Below, piece after piece: positions 53,338 to 64,000 of a DNA stretch of 64,000 nt. Under the pieces are notes generated by a model. The model saw only the letters and a list, made by a program, of their open reading frames with translations, ran no database searches and was not told the DNA's origin. Numbering within the stretch: the first letter of the stretch is position 1; every line of letters starts with the position of its first letter. Source of the stretch: Enterococcus mundtii (GTDB lineage Bacteria; Bacillota; Bacilli; Lactobacillales; Enterococcaceae); assembly GCF_002947535.1 (NCBI RefSeq), contig NZ_PUAP01000050.1, forward strand, positions 1 through 64,000. Reading direction: 5' to 3'. The position numbers and the translations under genes were made by a program.

Positions 53338-53808
53338 ATGCCACGTAAAGGTCCTGTTGCAAAACGTGATGTTTTACCAGATCCTATTTATAACTCAAAA
53401 TTAGTAACTCGCTTGATCAACCGTGTAATGGTTGACGGAAAACGCGGTGTTGCTGCTAATATTATCTATAATGCCTTTGATTTGATCAAAGAATCTACAG
53501 GTAACGATCCATTAGAAGTGTTTGAACAAGCAATGAACAATGTTATGCCTGTTCTTGAAGTTAAAGCACGTCGTGTTGGGGGTTCAAACTATCAAGTACC
53601 AGTTGAAGTTCGCCCTGAACGTCGTACGACTTTAGCGCTACGTTGGGTAGTTAACTACGCTCGCTTGCGCGGTGAACACACAATGGAAGAACGCTTAGCG
53701 AAAGAAATCATGGACGCTGCAAACAACACTGGAGCTTCTGTTAAAAAACGCGAAGACACACACAAAATGGCAGACGCGAACCGCGCATTTGCTCATTATC
53801 GTTGGTAA
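53338..53808 (+). CDS. rpsG: 30S ribosomal protein S7
   Basis: A 156-residue primary 16S rRNA-binding protein of the small subunit head. Typical N-terminus [20 protein letters not shown] and [23 protein letters not shown] precedes the ATG. In many bacteria S7 represses the str operon; the 90-base spacer from rpsL is where such a site would be, but no match is claimed. Confidence 0.98.
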   Translation: MPRKGPVAKRDVLPDPIYNSKLVTRLINRVMVDGKRGVAANIIYNAFDLIKESTGNDPLEVFEQAMNNVMPVLEVKARRVGGSNYQVPVEVRPERRTTLALRWVVNYARLRGEHTMEERLAKEIMDAANNTGASVKKREDTHKMADANRAFAHYRW

Positions 53809-53886
53809 GATCCTCTCTGTCTGTCGGCTAAACCCGCAGCAGAAAGTCAATTTACAATCGATTTAAATAAAGAGAGGAGTAAGAAA

Positions 53887-55971
53887 ATGGCAAGAGAATT
53901 TTCGCTAGAAAAAACTCGTAATATTGGTATCATGGCTCACGTTGATGCAGGTAAAACTACAACAACAGAGCGTATCTTGTACTATACTGGTAAAATCCAT
54001 AAAATCGGTGAAACTCACGAAGGAGCTTCACAGATGGACTGGATGGAACAAGAACAAGAACGTGGTATCACGATTACATCTGCTGCCACTACTGCGCAGT
54101 GGAAAGGTTACCGCGTAAATATCATCGATACACCAGGACACGTAGACTTCACAATCGAAGTTCAACGTTCTCTACGTGTATTGGATGGTGCTGTAACTGT
54201 ACTTGATGCACAATCAGGTGTTGAACCTCAAACAGAAACTGTTTGGCGTCAAGCAACTGAGTACCGAGTGCCTCGTATCGTATTCTGTAACAAAATGGAT
54301 AAAATCGGTGCAGACTTCTTATACTCAGTAAAATCATTGCACGATCGCTTACAAGCGAACGCGCATCCAATCCAATTGCCAATCGGTTCTGAAGATAACT
54401 TCACAGGTATCATTGACTTGGTAACGATGAAAGCAGAGATCTACACAAACGATCTAGGCACAGACATCCAAGAAACTGAAATCCCTGAAGAATATGCAGA
54501 ACAAGCACAAGAATGGCGTGAAAAATTAGTCGAAGCTGTTGCTGAAACAGACGAAGAACTAATGATGAAATATCTTGAAGGTGAAGAAATCACTCAAGAA
54601 GAATTGATTGCCGGTATCCGCCGTGCAACGATCAACGTTGAGTTCTTCCCTGTGTTAGCTGGTTCAGCATTCAAGAATAAAGGGGTCCAATTGATGTTGG
54701 ATGCTGTTCTTGATTACTTGCCATCACCACTAGATATCGAAGCAATCAAAGGTATTGACTCAAAAACAGACGAAGAAACAACTCGTCCTGCAGATGACGA
54801 AGCTCCTTTTGCTTCATTAGCATTTAAAGTAATGACTGACCCATTCGTAGGTCGTCTAACTTTCTTCCGTGTTTATTCTGGTGTCCTTGAAAGTGGTTCA
54901 TACGTATTGAACGCTTCAAAAGGCAAAAAAGAACGTATCGGTCGTATTCTACAAATGCACGCAAACACACGTCAAGAAATCGACAAAGTGTATTCAGGTG
55001 ATATCGCCGCTGCTGTTGGATTGAAAGATACAACAACAGGGGACACATTGTGTGCGTTAGATGCACCAGTTATCCTTGAATCAATCGAATTCCCAGAACC
55101 AGTTATCCAAGTCGCTGTTGAGCCTAAATCAAAAGCTGACCAAGATAAAATGGGTGTTGCGTTGCAAAAACTTGCAGAAGAAGATCCTTCATTCCGTGTT
55201 GAAACAAACGTTGAAACAGGTGAAACAGTTATCTCAGGTATGGGTGAGTTGCACTTGGACGTATTAGTAGACCGTATGAAACGCGAATTTAAAGTTGAAG
55301 CAAACGTTGGTGCGCCTCAAGTTTCTTACCGCGAAACATTCCGTGAAGCAACAAAAGCGGAAGGTAAATTCGTACGTCAGTCTGGTGGTAAAGGTCAATA
55401 CGGTCACGTATGGGTTGAATTTACACCAAACGAAGAAGGAAAAGGCTTCGAATTCGAAAACGCAATCGTTGGTGGTGTGGTTCCACGTGAATACATCCCA
55501 GCAGTTGAAAAAGGATTAGAAGAATCAATGAATAACGGTGTTCTTGCTGGATACCCATTAGTGGATATCAAAGCAAAACTTTACGATGGTTCATACCATG
55601 ACGTCGATTCAAATGAAACAGCGTTCCGTGTTGCTGCATCAATGTCTCTAAGAGCTGCTGCAAAACACGCACGTCCTGTGATCCTTGAACCAATGATGAA
55701 AGTTACGATTACTGTACCAGAAGATTACTTAGGTGATATCATGGGACACGTAACAAGCCGACGCGGACGTGTTGAAGGAATGGAAGCACACGGTAATTCA
55801 CAAATCGTTAATGCGATCGTTCCATTGGCAGAAATGTTCGGATACGCGACTACATTGCGTTCAGCAACTCAAGGTCGTGGTACATTCATGATGGTATTTG
55901 ACCACTACGAAGATGTACCGAAATCTGTTCAAGAAGAAATCATTAAGAAAAACGGCGGAAAAGCTGAATAA
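53887..55971 (+). CDS. fusA: translation elongation factor G
   Basis: A 694-residue GTPase that drives translocation. G1 [16 protein letters not shown]2/G3 region [11 protein letters not shown] and [10 protein letters not shown]4 FCNKMDK, then domains II-V ending [12 protein letters not shown]. Full length and ordinary. GAGAGGAG precedes the ATG. Confidence 0.98.
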   Translation: MAREFSLEKTRNIGIMAHVDAGKTTTTERILYYTGKIHKIGETHEGASQMDWMEQEQERGITITSAATTAQWKGYRVNIIDTPGHVDFTIEVQRSLRVLDGAVTVLDAQSGVEPQTETVWRQATEYRVPRIVFCNKMDKIGADFLYSVKSLHDRLQANAHPIQLPIGSEDNFTGIIDLVTMKAEIYTNDLGTDIQETEIPEEYAEQAQEWREKLVEAVAETDEELMMKYLEGEEITQEELIAGIRRATINVEFFPVLAGSAFKNKGVQLMLDAVLDYLPSPLDIEAIKGIDSKTDEETTRPADDEAPFASLAFKVMTDPFVGRLTFFRVYSGVLESGSYVLNASKGKKERIGRILQMHANTRQEIDKVYSGDIAAAVGLKDTTTGDTLCALDAPVILESIEFPEPVIQVAVEPKSKADQDKMGVALQKLAEEDPSFRVETNVETGETVISGMGELHLDVLVDRMKREFKVEANVGAPQVSYRETFREATKAEGKFVRQSGGKGQYGHVWVEFTPNEEGKGFEFENAIVGGVVPREYIPAVEKGLEESMNNGVLAGYPLVDIKAKLYDGSYHDVDSNETAFRVAASMSLRAAAKHARPVILEPMMKVTITVPEDYLGDIMGHVTSRRGRVEGMEAHGNSQIVNAIVPLAEMFGYATTLRSATQGRGTFMMVFDHYEDVPKSVQEEIIKKNGGKAE

Positions 55972-55987
55972 TTTCTTAAAGCAAGGT

Positions 55988-56025
55988 AGTCTCGTGAAGA
56001 GATTTATCTAGAGACTGTATTTTTT
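55988..56025 (+). terminator. hairpin between fusA and tuf
   Basis: AGTCTC and GAGACT enclose a second small stem (AGAGAT/ATCT) and are followed by GTATTTTTT. It may be a partial terminator that sets the fusA:tuf ratio. Confidence 0.45.
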
Positions 56026-56143
56026 ATGCAGTTTCGTGTAAAATAACTTTTGATGATACGGGCATGTGATCGGCAATTTTGTCTATCACATACCTATCAG
56101 ACAAATAAAAATTAAACTGTAATTTTAGGGAGGATATTTTAAA

Positions 56144-57331
56144 ATGGCAAAAGAAAAATTTGACCGTTCGAAACCACACGTTAACATTGGTACTATCGGA
56201 CACGTTGACCATGGTAAAACAACTTTAACAGCTGCAATCACAACTGTACTATCTAAGAAAAACGGCGGCCAAGCAATGGCTTACGATCAAATCGATGGTG
56301 CTCCTGAAGAACGCGAACGCGGAATCACTATTTCAACAGCTCACGTTGAGTACGAAACTGACGCACGTCACTACGCTCACGTTGACTGCCCAGGACACGC
56401 GGACTACGTTAAAAACATGATCACTGGTGCTGCTCAAATGGACGGCGGAATCTTAGTTGTTTCTGCTGCTGACGGCCCTATGCCTCAAACTCGTGAACAC
56501 ATCCTATTATCTCGTCAAGTTGGTGTACCATACATCGTTGTATTCTTGAACAAAGTAGATATGGTTGATGACGAAGAATTACTTGAATTAGTTGAAATGG
56601 AAGTTCGTGACCTATTAACAGAATACGAATTCCCTGGTGACGATGTTCCTGTAATCGCTGGTTCAGCTTTAAAAGCTTTAGAAGGCGACGCTTCATACGA
56701 AGAAAAAATTCTTGAATTGATGGCTGCAGTTGACGAATATATCCCAACTCCAGAACGTGAAAACGACAAACCATTCATGATGCCAGTTGAGGACGTATTC
56801 TCAATCACTGGTCGTGGTACTGTTGCTACAGGACGTGTTGAACGTGGACAAGTTCGTGTTGGTGACGTTATCGATATCGTTGGTATCGCAGAAGAAACAG
56901 CTCAAACAACAGTAACTGGTGTTGAAATGTTCCGTAAATTATTAGACTACGCTGAAGCAGGCGATAACATTGGTGCGTTACTACGTGGTGTTTCACGTGA
57001 AGACATCCAACGTGGTCAAGTTTTAGCTAAACCAGGTACAATCACACCTCATACAAAATTCTCTGCAGAAGTATACGTGTTGACTAAAGAAGAAGGTGGA
57101 CGTCATACTCCATTCTTCACTAACTACCGTCCACAATTCTACTTCCGTACGACTGACGTAACTGGTGTTGTTGAATTACCAGAAGGAACTGAAATGGTTA
57201 TGCCTGGCGACAACGTAACAATGGAAGTTGAATTAATCCACCCAATCGCTATCGAAAACGGTACTAAATTCTCAATCCGTGAAGGCGGACGTACAGTTGG
57301 TGCCGGTGTCGTTACAGAAATCAAAGCTTAA
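56144..57331 (+). CDS. tuf: translation elongation factor Tu
   Basis: A 395-residue GTPase that delivers aminoacyl-tRNA. G1 [15 protein letters not shown]3 [21 protein letters not shown]4 FLNKVDMVD, and C-terminal barrels ending [12 protein letters not shown]. The codon choice is strongly optimised. GGGAGG lies upstream. It closes the str operon, followed by a strong terminator. Confidence 0.98.
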   Translation: MAKEKFDRSKPHVNIGTIGHVDHGKTTLTAAITTVLSKKNGGQAMAYDQIDGAPEERERGITISTAHVEYETDARHYAHVDCPGHADYVKNMITGAAQMDGGILVVSAADGPMPQTREHILLSRQVGVPYIVVFLNKVDMVDDEELLELVEMEVRDLLTEYEFPGDDVPVIAGSALKALEGDASYEEKILELMAAVDEYIPTPERENDKPFMMPVEDVFSITGRGTVATGRVERGQVRVGDVIDIVGIAEETAQTTVTGVEMFRKLLDYAEAGDNIGALLRGVSREDIQRGQVLAKPGTITPHTKFSAEVYVLTKEEGGRHTPFFTNYRPQFYFRTTDVTGVVELPEGTEMVMPGDNVTMEVELIHPIAIENGTKFSIREGGRTVGAGVVTEIKA

Positions 57332-57372
57332 TTCACTTTAAGCCTAACAAAGTAACATTTATTCGGACGTTG

Positions 57373-57418
57373 AAGTTCGAGGTAAGGATCTTGATCCTTT
57401 GCCTCGAACTTTTTTTAT
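57373..57418 (+). terminator. strong terminator of the str operon
   Basis: AAGTTCGAGGTAAGGATC and GATCCTTTGCCTCGAACTT form a near-perfect 18-bp stem with a TT loop, followed by TTTTTTATTT. Confidence 0.9.
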
Positions 57419-57632
57419 TTGAGCAGACGATTGGTTGGGGACGCAAAGTATGTAATATAGAAATACCAATAAAAATTCTTAATATGTAGCGAATTGCCTT
57501 TTTTATATAAATAAGCGAATGAAAATCAGGAGGGGAGGAACAACAAATTCTCCTGCAAACAGAGAAGGATTTCTCGTTTTTTAGTTAAATGAAAACTTAT
57601 GAAAATAAATTGTTTTTTACAGCAAAAAAACC

Positions 57633-57661
57633 TTGCGTTGTGCATTTAGATATATTATAAT
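57633..57661 (+). promoter_or_regulatory. S10 operon promoter
   Basis: TTGCGT, 17 bases, TATAAT (57656-57661). Transcription would start near 57668 and leave a leader of about 160 bases with GC-rich, foldable sequence before rpsJ. Confidence 0.65.
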
Positions 57662-57830
57662 GACAAAGGTGCGTTTACCTTAGGTGAATGGCACAGACGA
57701 AATCAAAATGATTTTGTCGGCTAAGAAACGAGAGGTTGCGACACGCCCGGACGCTTTGCCACGAACGAGCGTGACGGAAATTTTCGTGGAGCTATGTCTA
57801 CTTTTCAAAATAGGCGAAGGAGGGAACAAG

Positions 57831-58139
57831 ATGGCAAAACAAAAAATTCGTATCCGTTTAAAAGCGTATGAACACCGTATTTTAGATCAATCAGCGGATA
57901 AAATCGTGGAAACTGCAAAAAGAACTGGAGCTGGCGTTTCTGGTCCAATTCCATTACCAACTGAACGCAGTCTTTACACAGTTATTCGTGCGACTCACAA
58001 ATACAAAGATTCACGCGAACAATTCGAAATGCGTACACACAAACGTCTTATCGACATTGTGAACCCAACACCAAAAACAGTTGATGCTTTAATGAAGCTT
58101 GACTTACCATCAGGTGTTAACATCGAAATCAAACTATAA
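57831..58139 (+). CDS. rpsJ: 30S ribosomal protein S10
   Basis: A 102-residue protein ([20 protein letters not shown]), also known as transcription factor NusE. AGGAGGG lies 6 bases before the ATG at 57831. First gene of the S10 operon, order S10-L3-L4-L23-L2-S19-L22-S3-L16-L29-S17-L14-L24-L5 as in other Firmicutes. Confidence 0.98.
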   Translation: MAKQKIRIRLKAYEHRILDQSADKIVETAKRTGAGVSGPIPLPTERSLYTVIRATHKYKDSREQFEMRTHKRLIDIVNPTPKTVDALMKLDLPSGVNIEIKL

Positions 58140-58170
58140 AAACTAAACTAATAATAATGGAGGTGTACTC

Positions 58171-58800
58171 ATGACCAAAGGAATCTTAGGGAAAAAAGTG
58201 GGAATGACACAAATCTTCACTGAATCTGGCGAATTAATTCCAGTTACTGTTGTAGAAGCTACGCCAAACGTAGTACTACAAGTAAAAACAATGGAAACTG
58301 ATGGCTACGAAGCTATTCAAGTTGGTTACCAAGACAAACGTGAAGTTTTATCAAACAAACCTGCGAAAGGTCATGTTGCAAAAGCAAACACGGCTCCTAA
58401 GCGCTTCATTCGTGAATTCAAAAATGTTGAGCTAGGAGAATATGAAGTAGGAAAAGAAATTACAGTTGATGTTTTCCAAGCAGGAGACATTATTGATGTA
58501 ACAGGTACTACGAAAGGTAAAGGATTCCAAGGGGTTATCAAACGTCACGGCCAAAGCCGCGGACCAATGGCTCACGGTTCTCGCTACCATCGTCGTCCTG
58601 GGTCAATGGGTCCAGTTGCACCTAACCGTGTATTCAAAAACAAACGTCTTGCTGGCCGTATGGGTGGCAACCGCGTAACTATCCAAAACTTGGAAGTTGT
58701 ACGTGTAGATGCTGAAAGAAACGTAATCTTGATCAAAGGTAACGTTCCTGGAGCGAAAAAATCATTAATCACTATCAAATCAGCTGTGAAAGCTAAATAA
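58171..58800 (+). CDS. rplC: 50S ribosomal protein L3
   Basis: A 209-residue protein ([20 protein letters not shown]) with the extended loop near the peptidyl transferase centre ([20 protein letters not shown]). Start after GGAGGTG. Length is normal. Confidence 0.98.
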   Translation: MTKGILGKKVGMTQIFTESGELIPVTVVEATPNVVLQVKTMETDGYEAIQVGYQDKREVLSNKPAKGHVAKANTAPKRFIREFKNVELGEYEVGKEITVDVFQAGDIIDVTGTTKGKGFQGVIKRHGQSRGPMAHGSRYHRRPGSMGPVAPNRVFKNKRLAGRMGGNRVTIQNLEVVRVDAERNVILIKGNVPGAKKSLITIKSAVKAK

Positions 58801-58827
58801 TAGTAGGAAGAAAGGAGGAACTAAGGA

Positions 58828-59451
58828 ATGCCGAATGTAGCATTATTCAAACAAGATGGAAGCCAAAACGGTGAAATCACTCTTAACGAAGAAATCTTCG
58901 GAATTGAACCAAATGAAAGTGTTGTTTACGACGCAATCGTTATGCAACGCGCATCATTAAGACAAGGAACACATGCGGTCAAAAACCGTAGCGCTGTTCG
59001 AGGCGGTGGCCGTAAACCATGGCGTCAAAAAGGAACTGGTCGTGCTCGTCAAGGATCAATCCGTTCACCGCAATGGCGTGGAGGTGGCGTAGTCTTCGGA
59101 CCAACACCACGTTCATACAGCTACAAACTTCCTAAAAAAGTTCGTCGTTTAGCAATGAAATCTGTATTGTCAGAAAAAGTTGCTGAAAACAACTTGGTAG
59201 CAATCGAAGGATTAAGCTTTGATGCACCAAAAACAAAAGAATTCAAAGAAGTTCTTGCTAAATTATCTATTGACTCTAAAGTATTGGTTGTACTAGAACC
59301 TGGTAACGACTTTGCAGCTTTATCTGCACGTAACTTATCAAACGTTTCTGTAGTAACTTCTGACAACGTTAGCGTTCTAGATGTTGTATCAAATACAAAA
59401 GTTTTAGCAACACAAACTGCTCTTACTCAAATTGAGGAGGTGCTTGCATAA
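58828..59451 (+). CDS. rplD: 50S ribosomal protein L4
   Basis: A 207-residue protein. The tunnel loop is visible as [19 protein letters not shown], the region where macrolide-resistance changes arise; it looks wild-type. Its stop overlaps the rplW start by one base (TAATG). Confidence 0.98.
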   Translation: MPNVALFKQDGSQNGEITLNEEIFGIEPNESVVYDAIVMQRASLRQGTHAVKNRSAVRGGGRKPWRQKGTGRARQGSIRSPQWRGGGVVFGPTPRSYSYKLPKKVRRLAMKSVLSEKVAENNLVAIEGLSFDAPKTKEFKEVLAKLSIDSKVLVVLEPGNDFAALSARNLSNVSVVTSDNVSVLDVVSNTKVLATQTALTQIEEVLA

Positions 59452-59741
59452 TGAACTTACTAGACGTAATCAAACGCCCAGTGATCACTGAGAAATCAAT
59501 GCTTGCCATGGATGACAAGAAATATACTTTCGAAGTAGACACTCGCGCAAACAAAACTTTAGTAAAACAAGCGGTTGAAGCTGCTTTTGACGTGAAAGTC
59601 AAAAACGTGAACATCGTGAACGTACGTGCGAAATTCAAACGTATGGGCAAATATGCAGGATATACAAAAAAACGTCGCAAAGCGATCGTTACATTGACTG
59701 AAGATTCAAAAGAAATCCAATTATTCGAAGCTGCTGAATAA
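59451..59741 (+). CDS. rplW: 50S ribosomal protein L23
   Basis: A 96-residue protein at the exit-tunnel rim, docking site for trigger factor and SRP ([20 protein letters not shown]). Ribosome-binding site GAGGAGG lies inside the end of rplD. Confidence 0.98.
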   Translation: MNLLDVIKRPVITEKSMLAMDDKKYTFEVDTRANKTLVKQAVEAAFDVKVKNVNIVNVRAKFKRMGKYAGYTKKRRKAIVTLTEDSKEIQLFEAAE

Positions 59742-59779
59742 GCAATACTCGATAACTGATTAAATTAGGAGGGGAAAAC

Positions 59780-60610
59780 GTGGCGATTAAAAAGTACAAA
59801 CCTACCACAAATGGCCGTCGTAACATGACAGGTTCTGATTTTGCTGAAATCACAACATCAACACCTGAAAAAACATTGTTACAGCCATTGAAAAACCATG
59901 CTGGACGTAATAACAACGGCCGCATCACTGTACGTCATCAAGGTGGCGGACACAAACGCCAATACCGCGTGATCGATTTCAAACGTAACAAAGACAACGT
60001 TGTTGCTACTGTTCAAACGATCGAATATGATCCAAACCGTTCAGCTAACATCGCGTTAGTACATTATGAAGATGGAGTGAAAGCTTACATCTTAGCACCA
60101 AAAGGACTACAAGTTGGAATGAAACTTGTTTCAGGTCCTGAAGCAGATATCAAAGTCGGAAATGCTCTTCCTTTAGAAAACATTCCAGTTGGTACTGTGA
60201 TCCACAATATTGAAATGAAACCTGGTAAAGGTGGACAATTGATCCGTTCTGCTGGTACAAGTGCTCAAGTACTTGGTAAAGAAGGCAAATACGTATTGAT
60301 CCGCTTGAACTCTGGTGAAGTTCGCATGATCTTAGCTGCATGCCGCGCAACAATCGGTTCTGTAGGTAACGAACAACACGAACTTATCAATATTGGTAAA
60401 GCTGGCCGCTCTCGTTGGATGCGTAAACGCCCAACTGTACGTGGTAGCGTAATGAACCCTAACGATCACCCACACGGTGGTGGTGAAGGTAAAGCTCCAA
60501 TCGGACGTAAAGCTCCAGTTTCTCCTTGGGGTCAACCAGCTCTTGGTTACAAAACTCGTAACAAGAAAGCTAAATCAGACAAACTTATCGTTCGTCGTAA
60601 AAATAAATAA
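59780..60610 (+). CDS. rplB: 50S ribosomal protein L2
   Basis: A 276-residue protein with GTG start after AGGAGGGG. Conserved [20 protein letters not shown] and the C-terminal [17 protein letters not shown] with the functionally important His. Core of the large subunit. Confidence 0.98.
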   Translation: MAIKKYKPTTNGRRNMTGSDFAEITTSTPEKTLLQPLKNHAGRNNNGRITVRHQGGGHKRQYRVIDFKRNKDNVVATVQTIEYDPNRSANIALVHYEDGVKAYILAPKGLQVGMKLVSGPEADIKVGNALPLENIPVGTVIHNIEMKPGKGGQLIRSAGTSAQVLGKEGKYVLIRLNSGEVRMILAACRATIGSVGNEQHELINIGKAGRSRWMRKRPTVRGSVMNPNDHPHGGGEGKAPIGRKAPVSPWGQPALGYKTRNKKAKSDKLIVRRKNK

Positions 60611-60652
60611 TTACTTTGACCATGTGTCGCACATTTTGAGAGGAGGTTCACC

Positions 60653-60931
60653 ATGGGTCGTAGTTTAAAGAAAGGGCCTTTCGTTGATGAGCATTTAATG
60701 AGTAAAGTTGAAGCTCAAGCAGGGGCCGAAAAGAAAAAAGTAATCAAAACTTGGTCTCGTCGTTCGACAATTTTCCCAAGTTTTGTTGGATATACCATCG
60801 CAGTATACGATGGACGTAAACACGTACCAGTTTACATCCAAGAAGATATGGTAGGACACAAATTAGGTGAATTCGCACCAACTAGAACTTATCGTGGGCA
60901 TGTCGCTGACGACAAGAAAACGAGACGCTAA
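60653..60931 (+). CDS. rpsS: 30S ribosomal protein S19
   Basis: A 92-residue head protein ([20 protein letters not shown]) ending in the basic [21 protein letters not shown] precedes the start. Confidence 0.98.
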   Translation: MGRSLKKGPFVDEHLMSKVEAQAGAEKKKVIKTWSRRSTIFPSFVGYTIAVYDGRKHVPVYIQEDMVGHKLGEFAPTRTYRGHVADDKKTRR

Positions 60932-60953
60932 TTCGAGGGGAGGATAAAAGCAA

Positions 60954-61301
60954 ATGGCAGAACAAATCACATCAGCTAAAGCAACTGCAAAAACAGTTCG
61001 CACTTCACCTCGTAAAGCGCGTCTAGTAATTGACCTTATCAGAGGTAAAAGTGTTGCGGATGCAATTTCAATTTTGAAATTCACACCAAACAAATCTGCT
61101 GGGATCATCGAGAAAGTATTGATGTCAGCAATTGCAAATGCAGAAAACAACTTTGACTTAGATGTTGAGAACTTGGTAGTATCTGAAGCATTTGTTAACG
61201 AAGGACCAACAATGAAACGTTTCCGTCCACGTGCAAAAGGTTCAGCTTCACCAATCAACAAACGTACAAGTCATATCACGGTAGTCGTATCAGAAAAATA
61301 A
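60954..61301 (+). CDS. rplV: 50S ribosomal protein L22
   Basis: A 115-residue protein lining the exit tunnel; the hairpin loop [20 protein letters not shown] looks wild-type. Start after GGGGAGG. Confidence 0.98.
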   Translation: MAEQITSAKATAKTVRTSPRKARLVIDLIRGKSVADAISILKFTPNKSAGIIEKVLMSAIANAENNFDLDVENLVVSEAFVNEGPTMKRFRPRAKGSASPINKRTSHITVVVSEK

Positions 61302-61314
61302 GGAGGGATAATCT

Positions 61315-61971
61315 GTGGGTCAAAAAGTACATCCAATTGGAATGCGTGTAGGCATCATCCGCGACTGGGATGCAAAATGGTTTGCTGAAAAAGAGTATGC
61401 AGAGTTCTTACACGAAGATTTAAGAATCCGTAAATTTATTTCAACTAGACTTGCTGATGCTGCTGTATCAACAATTGAAATCGAGCGCGCAACTGGCCGC
61501 GTAAACATTTCAATCCACACAGCTAAACCAGGTATGGTTATTGGTAAAGGCGGATCTGAAGTCGAAAACCTAAGAAAAGAATTAAACAAATTAACTGGTA
61601 AAAGAATCCATATCAACATCGTGGAAATCAAAAAACCAGATTTAGATGCTAAATTAGTAGGTGAAGGAATTGCACGTCAATTAGAAAACCGTGTTGCATT
61701 CCGTCGCGCTCAAAAACAAGCGATCCAACGTTCAATGCGTTCTGGCGCTAAAGGGATCAAAACTCAAGTATCTGGACGTCTAAACGGTGCGGATATCGCT
61801 CGTTCAGAAGGATACTCAGAAGGAACAGTTCCTCTTCACACTTTGCGTGCGGATATTGATTACGCATGGGAAGAAGCAGATACAACATACGGAAAACTAG
61901 GAGTTAAAGTGTGGATCTATCGTGGAGAAATTCTTCCAACTAAAAAAAACACTGAGAAAGGAGGGAAATAA
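61315..61971 (+). CDS. rpsC: 30S ribosomal protein S3
   Basis: A 218-residue protein with GTG start after AAGGAGGG. KH domain [20 protein letters not shown] and the C-terminal domain with [13 protein letters not shown]. Forms the mRNA entry with S4 and S5. Confidence 0.98.
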   Translation: MGQKVHPIGMRVGIIRDWDAKWFAEKEYAEFLHEDLRIRKFISTRLADAAVSTIEIERATGRVNISIHTAKPGMVIGKGGSEVENLRKELNKLTGKRIHINIVEIKKPDLDAKLVGEGIARQLENRVAFRRAQKQAIQRSMRSGAKGIKTQVSGRLNGADIARSEGYSEGTVPLHTLRADIDYAWEEADTTYGKLGVKVWIYRGEILPTKKNTEKGGK

Positions 61972-61973
61972 AC

Positions 61974-62408
61974 ATGTTAGTACCTAAACGTGTAAAACAC
62001 CGTCGTGAATTCCGCGGAAAAATGCGTGGTGAAGCAAAAGGCGGAAAAGAAGTAGCATTCGGTGAATACGGCTTACAAGCTGTTGAATCACACTGGATCA
62101 CAAACCGTCAGATCGAAGCTTCTCGTATTGCTATGACTCGTTACATGAAACGTGGCGGGAAAGTATGGATCAAAATTTTCCCTCATAAATCATATACATC
62201 TAAAGCGATCGGCGTTCGTATGGGTAAAGGTAAAGGGGCTCCTGAAGGATGGGTTGCACCAGTAAAACGTGGTAAAATCATGTTTGAAATTGCAGGCGTT
62301 TCTGAAGAAGTAGCTCGTGAAGCATTACGTTTAGCTTCTCACAAATTACCAATGAAAACTAAGATCGTAAAACGTGAGGAAATGGGTGGTGAATCGAATG
62401 AAGGTTAA
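61974..62408 (+). CDS. rplP: 50S ribosomal protein L16
   Basis: A 144-residue protein ([20 protein letters not shown]) near the A-site. Starts 2 bases after rpsC, with AAAGGAGGG inside the rpsC end. Its last 11 bases overlap rpmC. Confidence 0.98.
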   Translation: MLVPKRVKHRREFRGKMRGEAKGGKEVAFGEYGLQAVESHWITNRQIEASRIAMTRYMKRGGKVWIKIFPHKSYTSKAIGVRMGKGKGAPEGWVAPVKRGKIMFEIAGVSEEVAREALRLASHKLPMKTKIVKREEMGGESNEG

Positions 62409-62586
62409 AGAAATCAGAGAATTAACCACTGCCGAAATGCTTGATCAAGAAAAACAATTAAAAGAAGAATTGTTTAATCTTAGATTCCAATTAGCAACAG
62501 GTCAATTAGAAAACACTGCACGTATTAAAGAAGTACGTAAATCGATTGCACGCATCAAAACAGTTTTGCGTGAACAAGCTAAGTAA
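62398..62586 (+). CDS. rpmC: 50S ribosomal protein L29
   Basis: A 62-residue helical protein ([20 protein letters not shown]). The ATG at 62398 lies in the end of rplP with GGTGG upstream; the longer open frame to 62374 is just shared sequence. Confidence 0.97.
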   Translation: MKVKEIRELTTAEMLDQEKQLKEELFNLRFQLATGQLENTARIKEVRKSIARIKTVLREQAK

Positions 62587-62610
62587 TTATGGAAGGAGGC
62601 CATTAAGCGT

Positions 62611-62877
62611 ATGACTGAAGAAAGAAATCAACGCAAAGTTTATCAAGGTCGCGTGGTATCAGACAAAATGGATAAAACAATTACCGTTGCTGTCGAAACA
62701 AAGAAAAACCACCCTATCTACGGTAAACGTATGAACTATTCTAAGAAGTACAAAGTACATGATGAAAACAACACAGCAAAAGTTGGAGACATCGTTAGAA
62801 TTATGGAAACTCGTCCATTATCAGCTACAAAACGTTTCCGTTTGTTGGAAATAGTCGAAGAAGCAGTTGTTATCTAA
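62611..62877 (+). CDS. rpsQ: 30S ribosomal protein S17
   Basis: An 88-residue OB-fold protein ([20 protein letters not shown]). AAGGAGG lies upstream, 11-12 bases from the ATG. Confidence 0.98.
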   Translation: MTEERNQRKVYQGRVVSDKMDKTITVAVETKKNHPIYGKRMNYSKKYKVHDENNTAKVGDIVRIMETRPLSATKRFRLLEIVEEAVVI

Positions 62878-62880
62878 TAA

Positions 62881-63303
<423 letters not shown>

Positions 63304-63339
63304 TCTTGAGACACTTAACAAAGGAGGTGCGAAACAGTT

Positions 63340-63648
63340 ATGTTTGTTAAAAAAGGCGATAAAGTTAAAGTGATCACCGGTAAAGACAAAAACAAAGAAG
63401 GCGTTGTATTAGCAGCGTTTCCTAAACAGGATAAAGTGGTTGTCGAAGGTGTGAACATGATCAAAAAACACCAAAAACCTTCTCAAGCTGCTCCTCAAGG
63501 TGGAATTGTTGAGATGGAAGCGCCACTTCACGTTTCTAACGTGATGGTCATCGACTCTACTGGTGTAGCTGGCCGTGTTGGCTACAAAGAAGTAGACGGA
63601 AAAAAAGTCCGTGTTTCTAAAAAAACCGGTGAAGTTTTAGATAAATAA
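63340..63648 (+). CDS. rplX: 50S ribosomal protein L24
   Basis: A 102-residue KOW-domain protein ([20 protein letters not shown]), an assembly initiator of the large subunit. AAAGGAGG precedes it. Confidence 0.98.
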   Translation: MFVKKGDKVKVITGKDKNKEGVVLAAFPKQDKVVVEGVNMIKKHQKPSQAAPQGGIVEMEAPLHVSNVMVIDSTGVAGRVGYKEVDGKKVRVSKKTGEVLDK

Positions 63649-63676
63649 AAAGTTTAAGGAAGGAGGGTCTTACTGA

Positions 63677-64000
63677 ATGAACCGCCTAAAAGAAAAATAT
63701 CTTAAAGAAGTAACTCCATCATTGATGGAAAAATTTGACTATAGCTCTGTTATGCAAACACCTAAAGTTGAAAAGATCGTCATCAACATGGGTGTTGGTG
63801 ATGCGGTATCAAACGCTAAAAACTTAGACAAAGCAGTTGAAGAACTAACTTTGATCACTGGACAAAAACCAATGATCACAAAAGCTAAAAAATCAATCGC
63901 TGGATTCCGTTTACGTGAAGGAATGCCAATTGGAGCAAAAGTTACCTTACGCGGAGAAAGAATGTACGAATTTTTAGATAAATTAGTATCAGTTTCTCTA
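63677..64000 (+). CDS. rplE: 50S ribosomal protein L5, 3' part beyond the window
   Basis: The first 108 residues ([20 protein letters not shown] ... [29 protein letters not shown]) of the 5S-rRNA-binding protein L5; the usual length is about 179. AAGGAGGG lies upstream. The frame is open to the window edge. Confidence 0.97.
   Translation, partial: MNRLKEKYLKEVTPSLMEKFDYSSVMQTPKVEKIVINMGVGDAVSNAKNLDKAVEELTLITGQKPMITKAKKSIAGFRLREGMPIGAKVTLRGERMYEFLDKLVSVSL

Larger units (their letters stand above)
57332..57830 (+). other. tuf terminator, S10 promoter and S10 leader region
   Basis: Just under 500 bases with no separate gene. It contains the terminator at 57373-57418, an AT-rich stretch, the S10 promoter at 57633-57661 and a ~165-base leader. 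The rpsJ frame is open upstream to 57684, but that extension is leader sequence without a ribosome-binding site. Confidence 0.6.

Noticed and set aside
52833-55971. Possible resistance substitutions in S12 or EF-G
   Set aside because: The S12 loops [11 protein letters not shown] and LPGVRYH look susceptible-type, and nothing unusual was visible in EF-G motifs.
57684-57830. N-terminal extension of S10
   Set aside because: The extension is S10 leader RNA sequence; the real start at 57831 has an ideal AGGAGGG and gives the normal 102 residues.

Overview
The window is low-GC Firmicute chromosome and most probably an Enterococcus. The basis is the contiguous pdp-deoC-cdd-bmpA-nupABC-deoB-punA-deoD nucleoside locus, the rpiA / rpsL-rpsG-fusA-tuf / S10-operon block, an LPxTG surface protein next to an Mga-like regulator, PTS systems with PRD regulators, and strong AGGAGG ribosome-binding sites. 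Species cannot be fixed by eye; an E. faecium-group or related enterococcus is an inference.

Layout. 1-4300 is an accessory strip of small secreted proteins, a beta-trefoil lectin-like secreted protein, a transposase scrap and two convergent Ser/Thr-rich lipoproteins. 4395-10754 is an alpha-xyloside locus: AraC regulator divergent from a binding protein, two permeases and a YicI-type GH31 alpha-xylosidase, with no ATPase gene. 10903-17029 (minus) is a PTS operon: PRD activator, EIIA, EIIC, EIIB (galactitol type), class II aldolase, a triose-phosphate-isomerase homologue and a YjbQ protein, preceded by an 18-bp palindrome and a cre-like site. 17931-22635 holds a small membrane protein and an Mga-like regulator divergent from a cell-wall-anchored BspA/Ig-repeat protein.

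23040-26510 looks like the remains of an integrative element at the 3' end of guaA: an Mrr-like nuclease with a zinc finger, a wrecked IS3 copy, and an HTH/ImmA-IrrE gene split by a frameshift at a run of seven A. guaA, coaA and a LysR regulator follow (minus). 30908-32412 is an IS200/IS605-type element with a deleted tnpA, an intact tnpB and a recognisable right-end RNA scaffold. Then come an RsmC-like methyltransferase and three tandem paralogues of unknown function (33828-35558).

35867-47353 is the nucleoside salvage block: a LacI-type repressor, its probable operator, nucleoside uptake (lipoprotein, ATPase, two permeases), and enzymes that release bases and convert (deoxy)ribose-1-phosphate to glycolytic intermediates. 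47519-52526 carries a secreted jelly-roll-like protein, a CPBP protease-like membrane protein, gpmA, a resolvase-family protein that has lost its catalytic residues, and rpiA. 52640-64000 is the core translation block: str operon (rpsL, rpsG, fusA, tuf) and the S10 operon through a partial rplE at the window edge.

Starts were chosen from Shine-Dalgarno spacing where the longest open frame was implausible. Family names come from motif recognition by eye, not from searches.
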